The notes under the pieces: generated by a model
The model's input: the letters and a program-made list of their open reading frames with translations, nothing else
Told to the model about the DNA's origin: nothing
Databases searched by the model: none
Translations under genes and position numbers: made by a program
Source of the DNA: Catenulispora pinistramenti
Lineage (GTDB): Bacteria; Actinomycetota; Actinomycetes; Streptomycetales; Catenulisporaceae
DNA length: 64,000 nt
Assembly (NCBI RefSeq): GCF_018274385.1
Contig: NZ_JAAFYZ010000003.1
Location: 78,235-142,234 of the forward strand
Reading direction: 5' to 3'
In this document: positions 59,177-64,000 of the stretch, one piece after another
How the letters are laid out: each line of letters opens with the position of its first letter
Position numbering within the stretch: the stretch's first letter is position 1

Positions 59177-60049
59177 TCACGCCGGCTCCTCCGTCCCACA
59201 CGCCGACATGTGCTCCACCACATGCCGGATGGCGAGGTCCTGGGCCCGCAGGTGTGCCTGTAGCCGCTCGCAGGCGTGCAGCACCGCCTCGGCGTCGCGG
59301 AACGTCATCTCGGCGCGGCGGTCGGCGGCGCGGCCGATGACCTGCTGGCCGAGCATGATGACGAACATCAGCAGCAGCTGCGCGAGGCTGGACAGGAACA
59401 GCAGGAACGCGAACGGGTACGGGTCGAAGTGCAGCAGGCCGGCCTCCGCCAGCACGATCCACACCAGTTGGAACGCCGCCGCCAGATAGAAGGCCCTCAT
59501 GCTGCCGCAGCGCTCCGTGATCCGGGCGGCCAGGCGTGAGTTGAGGCCGATGTGTTCGTCGGCCATCGAGGGCGGGGCGGCGAAGCGTTCGGCGGCGGCG
59601 GTGAGCTGGAACTGTTCGGTCTCGTCCAGTACCACGCACGCCGCCAGGTGCCGGTCCTGGGCGATCAGGTGGTTCTGGATCTGTGCGCAGTCGTGCAGGA
59701 TCGCCTCGGCGTCCTCGAAGGTCTGGACCGCGCGCCGGTCGCCGGTCCGGCCGAGGATCTGCTGGCCGAGCAGGATGACGAAGACCAGCAGGAGCTGCGC
59801 CACGTTGCCCAGGAACAGTATGAACGGGTACGGATACGGGTCGAAGCCGAACAGTGCCCGCGAGCCCAACAGCATCCACACCGCGGTGACCGCCACGCAC
59901 GCGTAGACCGTCCACATCGACCCCAGCCTGCGGGTGATCCACGCCGCGAGCCGTCCGCTGATCCCGACGTACTCGTGCTCGATACGGGCGTGGCCGTGCC
60001 GGCGCCGCATGTGGACGTGCGGGTGGCGCATAGACGTGTAAAGGCTCAC
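59177..60049 (-). CDS. Tandem DUF1003 membrane protein
   Basis: 290 aa. Two copies of a DUF1003-like unit (about residues 28-125 and 145-265). Each has a WITRRLGSMW/RITERCGSMR segment, an aromatic helix (VYACVAVTAVWMLL and FYLAAAFQLVWIVL), FDPYPYPFILFL or FDPYPFAFLLFL, then a Gln-rich LLLVFVILLGQQILG helix. Both are followed by a similar DAEAxLHxC cytoplasmic stretch. Function unknown; the unit usually occurs singly in smaller proteins. Confidence 0.75.
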   Translation of the reverse strand: MSLYTSMRHPHVHMRRRHGHARIEHEYVGISGRLAAWITRRLGSMWTVYACVAVTAVWMLLGSRALFGFDPYPYPFILFLGNVAQLLLVFVILLGQQILGRTGDRRAVQTFEDAEAILHDCAQIQNHLIAQDRHLAACVVLDETEQFQLTAAAERFAAPPSMADEHIGLNSRLAARITERCGSMRAFYLAAAFQLVWIVLAEAGLLHFDPYPFAFLLFLSSLAQLLLMFVIMLGQQVIGRAADRRAEMTFRDAEAVLHACERLQAHLRAQDLAIRHVVEHMSACGTEEPA

Positions 60050-60132
60050 AAACGCCTAAAGTAGCTGAACCCCCTCACACACCCAGGCGTGTCGCCCGCG
60101 GCCGACGCCGCCTCACGCGGTTTGCTGGATCT

Positions 60133-61629
60133 GTGCACGAACCATCAGCGGGAACGCCGAACGCCGCCGGAGCCCAGGGTCGGGACGCGCAGGGGTGGGA
60201 AGCCCAGAGTCGGGAAACCCTGAGCCGGGACGCACAGGGGCGGGAAGCGCAGCGTCGGGAAGCCCAGAAGCGGGGAGCCCAAGGGCCGCGAGGACCCCGC
60301 GGTCCCCAAGGCCCCCAAGGCCCCCGGCCCGGACCCCGGGTCCGGCCTCGCCAGCCCGAGCCCCGGAGCCGGCGCTCCCGCTGGCTGTGGGCCACGGCCT
60401 CGACCATGTCGATGTCGGTGCTGCTGATCAGCGTCACCGGAGCGTGGCTGCGGGCCGCGGTGGACGGCGGCTTCCAGCGCTCGGCGGCGCTCGGCGGCAC
60501 CATCCCCAAGTCGCACGACGGCTCGGTCAACATCCTGCTGATGGGCCTGGACTCGCGCAAGGACAACCAGGGCCACGACCTGCCGGCCGCGATGCTGGAC
60601 AAACTGCACGCCGGCTCCTCCAGCGACATCGGCGGCTACAACACCAACACCCTGATTCTGCTGCACGTCCCGGCCGACGGCTCACCCGCCACGGCGGTCT
60701 CGATCCCGCGCGACGATTGGGTCGACATCCCGAACCTGGGTTGGCACAAGATCAAGGAGGCGTACGGCCGGGCCAAGGCGGCGCAGGAGACCACGCTGGT
60801 CAAGACCCCCGGCGGCCCGACCGGGGACGCGCTGGAGGCCGCGGGGCGGGAGGCCGGGCGGGCCTCGGCGATCGCCGCGGTGCAGAGCCTGCTGAACGTG
60901 CCGATCGACCACTTCGCCGAGGTCAACCTGGCCGGTTTCTACGACGTCGCGGTGGCGCTCGGCGGGGTGACCGTGTGTCTGAACAAGGCGGTGCAGGACG
61001 ACTACTCCGGTGCCGACTTCCCGGCCGGGGTGCAGACCCTGGACGGCTCGAAGGCCCTGGCCTTCGTCCGGCAGCGGCACGGCCTGCCCGGCGGCGACCT
61101 GGACCGGACCCGGCGGCAGCAGGCGTTCCTGTCCGCGGTGCAGCGCAAGCTCGCCGATGACGGCGTGCTGTCGGACGTCGGCAAGCTCTCGGACCTGATC
61201 GACGCGGTGAAGCGGGACGTCGTGGTGGACGACAGCTTCGACGTGCTGTCCCTGATCTCCAAGGCCGGGAGCCTGAAGGCCGGCCGGATCCAGTTCCACA
61301 CGCTGCCGATCGAGGGCTTCGCGACCCGGGACGGGGAGGACGTCAACCTGGTCGATCCGGCGAAGATCCAGGCGGCGATGAAGACGTACCTCTCGGATGC
61401 CAAGTCCGGGACGGCCGGCGATGCGGGCACCGGCGATGCGGGCGATGGGACTGGCAGCGGGACAGGCACTACTTCCGGATCCAGCGCAGGCACCGGATCC
61501 AGCACAGACACCAGCTCCGGCAGCGGCGCCAGCAGCCAGCAAGACTCGGTCGTGCGGGCCGGACTGGCTGCCGCGCCGCGGCAGCAGTCCGACACCACGA
61601 CCAAGGACGGCATCGCCTGTGTGAACTAG
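60133..61629 (+). CDS. LCP-family cell-wall glycopolymer ligase
   Basis: 498 aa from GTG 60133. A long basic and Gly/Pro-rich cytoplasmic N-terminus with imperfect REAQxR repeats and GPRGPRGPQGPQGP precedes one membrane helix (about residues 78-100). The LCP domain (about 125-345) has LLMGLDSRKDNQG, TAVSIPRDDWVDIP and ALAFVRQRHGLPGGDLDRT with conserved Asp and Arg residues. It attaches teichoic acid-like polymers or arabinogalactan to peptidoglycan. The C-terminal tail is Ser/Gly/Thr-rich. No LytR_C domain is seen. Confidence 0.85.
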   Translation: MHEPSAGTPNAAGAQGRDAQGWEAQSRETLSRDAQGREAQRREAQKRGAQGPRGPRGPQGPQGPRPGPRVRPRQPEPRSRRSRWLWATASTMSMSVLLISVTGAWLRAAVDGGFQRSAALGGTIPKSHDGSVNILLMGLDSRKDNQGHDLPAAMLDKLHAGSSSDIGGYNTNTLILLHVPADGSPATAVSIPRDDWVDIPNLGWHKIKEAYGRAKAAQETTLVKTPGGPTGDALEAAGREAGRASAIAAVQSLLNVPIDHFAEVNLAGFYDVAVALGGVTVCLNKAVQDDYSGADFPAGVQTLDGSKALAFVRQRHGLPGGDLDRTRRQQAFLSAVQRKLADDGVLSDVGKLSDLIDAVKRDVVVDDSFDVLSLISKAGSLKAGRIQFHTLPIEGFATRDGEDVNLVDPAKIQAAMKTYLSDAKSGTAGDAGTGDAGDGTGSGTGTTSGSSAGTGSSTDTSSGSGASSQQDSVVRAGLAAAPRQQSDTTTKDGIACVN

Positions 61630-61696
61630 TCCGGACTAGCCCCCACCTAGTCCGGACTAGCCCACATGGAGGTGCGGCGGCGCCGGGAGACAGCGG

Positions 61697-62359
61697 TCAG
61701 TTCCGGCGCCCGCCCCCGCCGAACAGGCTGAGGAAGAACAAGAACACGTTCAGGATGTCCAGGAAGATCGACGCGGCCAGCAACGGGGCCGAGGCGATGT
61801 TCTGGGACCGGCGCAGCCGCTGGAAGTCCACCAGCGTGAACCCGGCGAAGATCACCAGGCCGGCCACGCTGTAGATGACCGAGGCGTGCGGGATGTTCAC
61901 GAAGATCGCGACCACCCCGAAGACCAGCAGCGCCACCAGGGCCCAGAAGCTGGCCCGGGCCACTCCGGACAGGTCGCGCTCGGTGGCGTACCCGGCCGAG
62001 CCCAAGGCGCCGATGAACAGCGCGGTCGCGGCGCCGGCCTGCCACAGGGCCTTCGGGTTCGCGGTCGCGTAGTAGACCAGCGTCGGGGACACCGCGATGC
62101 CCATCAGCAGGCCGAAGGCGCCGAGCAGCACCACCGTGGCCTGCGGTGAGCGCGCGGCCGTGAAGCGCATCGCGATCAGGCACACGAAGGCCGCGATGAA
62201 GCCGATGAAGACCGCGGCGTTGGACAGGTTCCGGCCGGCGTAGGCGCCGAGCGCGAACAGTGCCGCCGTGGCGGCGACGAAGGCCATGGTGCGCGCGAAC
62301 AGGGTGTTCGTCGAGATCCCATAGCCGCGTCGGGGCATTGTCGTGTCGTACACGGTCAC
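61697..62359 (-). CDS. Bax inhibitor-1/YccA family membrane protein
   Basis: 220 aa, GTG start. Seven membrane helices, with motifs FARTMAFVAATAALFALGAY and YSVAGLVIFAGFTLVDFQRL that match the Bax1-I family (BsYetJ-type pH-sensitive Ca leak channels). The C-terminal end FFLSLFGGGGRRN is typical. The role in actinobacteria is not established. It is divergent from the fumarase gene, with 145 bases between the starts. Confidence 0.85.
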   Translation of the reverse strand: MTVYDTTMPRRGYGISTNTLFARTMAFVAATAALFALGAYAGRNLSNAAVFIGFIAAFVCLIAMRFTAARSPQATVVLLGAFGLLMGIAVSPTLVYYATANPKALWQAGAATALFIGALGSAGYATERDLSGVARASFWALVALLVFGVVAIFVNIPHASVIYSVAGLVIFAGFTLVDFQRLRRSQNIASAPLLAASIFLDILNVFLFFLSLFGGGGRRN

Positions 62360-62504
62360 CTCCTACCCCCGGTCGGGGGCGTTCAGTAGTGCGGGCCTGC
62401 TGGCCTCCATGCTCTCCTACCGGCGGGCCTGCCCGGAAGGCACAGTCGACGCTGGGCCGCTAGCGTTACCGCATCGGATTCTGGTGTCCCGGACTGGAGG
62501 TCGC

Positions 62505-63962
<1,458 letters not shown>

Positions 63963-64000
63963 CGGGCTGACGGGTAGGGCGGGGAGGGCGGGGGAGCGAA

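Overview
The window is high-GC DNA (mostly G/C at third codon positions) from a Gram-positive actinomycete. Pointers are the LCP cell-wall ligase, an ECF41-type sigma factor, RsbW-like orphan ATPases, DUF2637, DUF317-like and replication-relaxation proteins, and an actinobacterial-type SOS box. I cannot name the genus from sequence alone. LAYOUT: positions 1 to about 50,426 look like the right-hand 50 kb of one large integrative and conjugative element (ICE). It sits at the 3' end of a tRNA-Ala(GGC) gene (50,426-50,498, minus strand). An excisionase and a tyrosine integrase lie directly beside that tRNA; the left end lies outside the window. From 50,426 to 64,000 is ordinary chromosome. ICE CARGO, LEFT (1-17,900): a membrane LysM/BTAD regulator, a winged-helix protein, RsbW-like ATPases, a low-GC P-loop ATPase, and a HAD hydrolase. 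Then comes a compact peptide natural-product cassette (7,928-12,507): XRE regulator, 44-aa precursor peptide, asparagine-synthetase-like macrolactam cyclase, SAM methyltransferase, small protein and RsbW-like ATPase. The precursor and cyclase resemble the albusnodin lasso-peptide family, but no leader-peptidase genes are seen. Next, two putative nucleases lie between two inverted copies of an IS630-type element (12,528-16,602). CONJUGATION (18,021-36,643, minus strand): a sigma-like factor, then VirB2-, VirB6-, PrgI/VirB3-, VirB4- and VirD4-like proteins, a replication-relaxation protein and an NlpC/P60 hydrolase. After these comes a second operon with DUF317-like proteins, a MoxR-type AAA ATPase, a VWA protein with an HEAAH motif, a ParB-like protein and a DUF2637 membrane protein. 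Several long hairpins punctuate this strand. RECOMBINASE ISLAND (37,000-42,931): three tightly coupled tyrosine recombinases plus a small helical protein, a Tn554/RIT-like arrangement. ICE RIGHT END (43,044-50,426): a PadR/membrane-protein pair, an ImuA'-like RecA relative preceded by a LexA (SOS) box, a DNA methyltransferase, an excisionase and the integrase. CHROMOSOME (50,426-64,000): YidB-like protein, amidohydrolase, TetR regulator, an ABC-F ATPase with two short upstream ORFs, a MarR/SRPBCC pair, an NDH-2-like oxidoreductase coupled to an ECF41 sigma factor, a His-rich membrane transporter, a duplicated DUF1003 protein, an LCP ligase, a Bax-inhibitor-1 family protein and class II fumarase. 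HOW THE PARTS WORK TOGETHER (inference): integrase and excisionase move the ICE in and out of the tRNA gene, and the VirB/VirD4-like machine transfers it. The NlpC and LysM proteins deal with the cell wall. The peptide cassette, the nucleases and the SOS-controlled gene are cargo.
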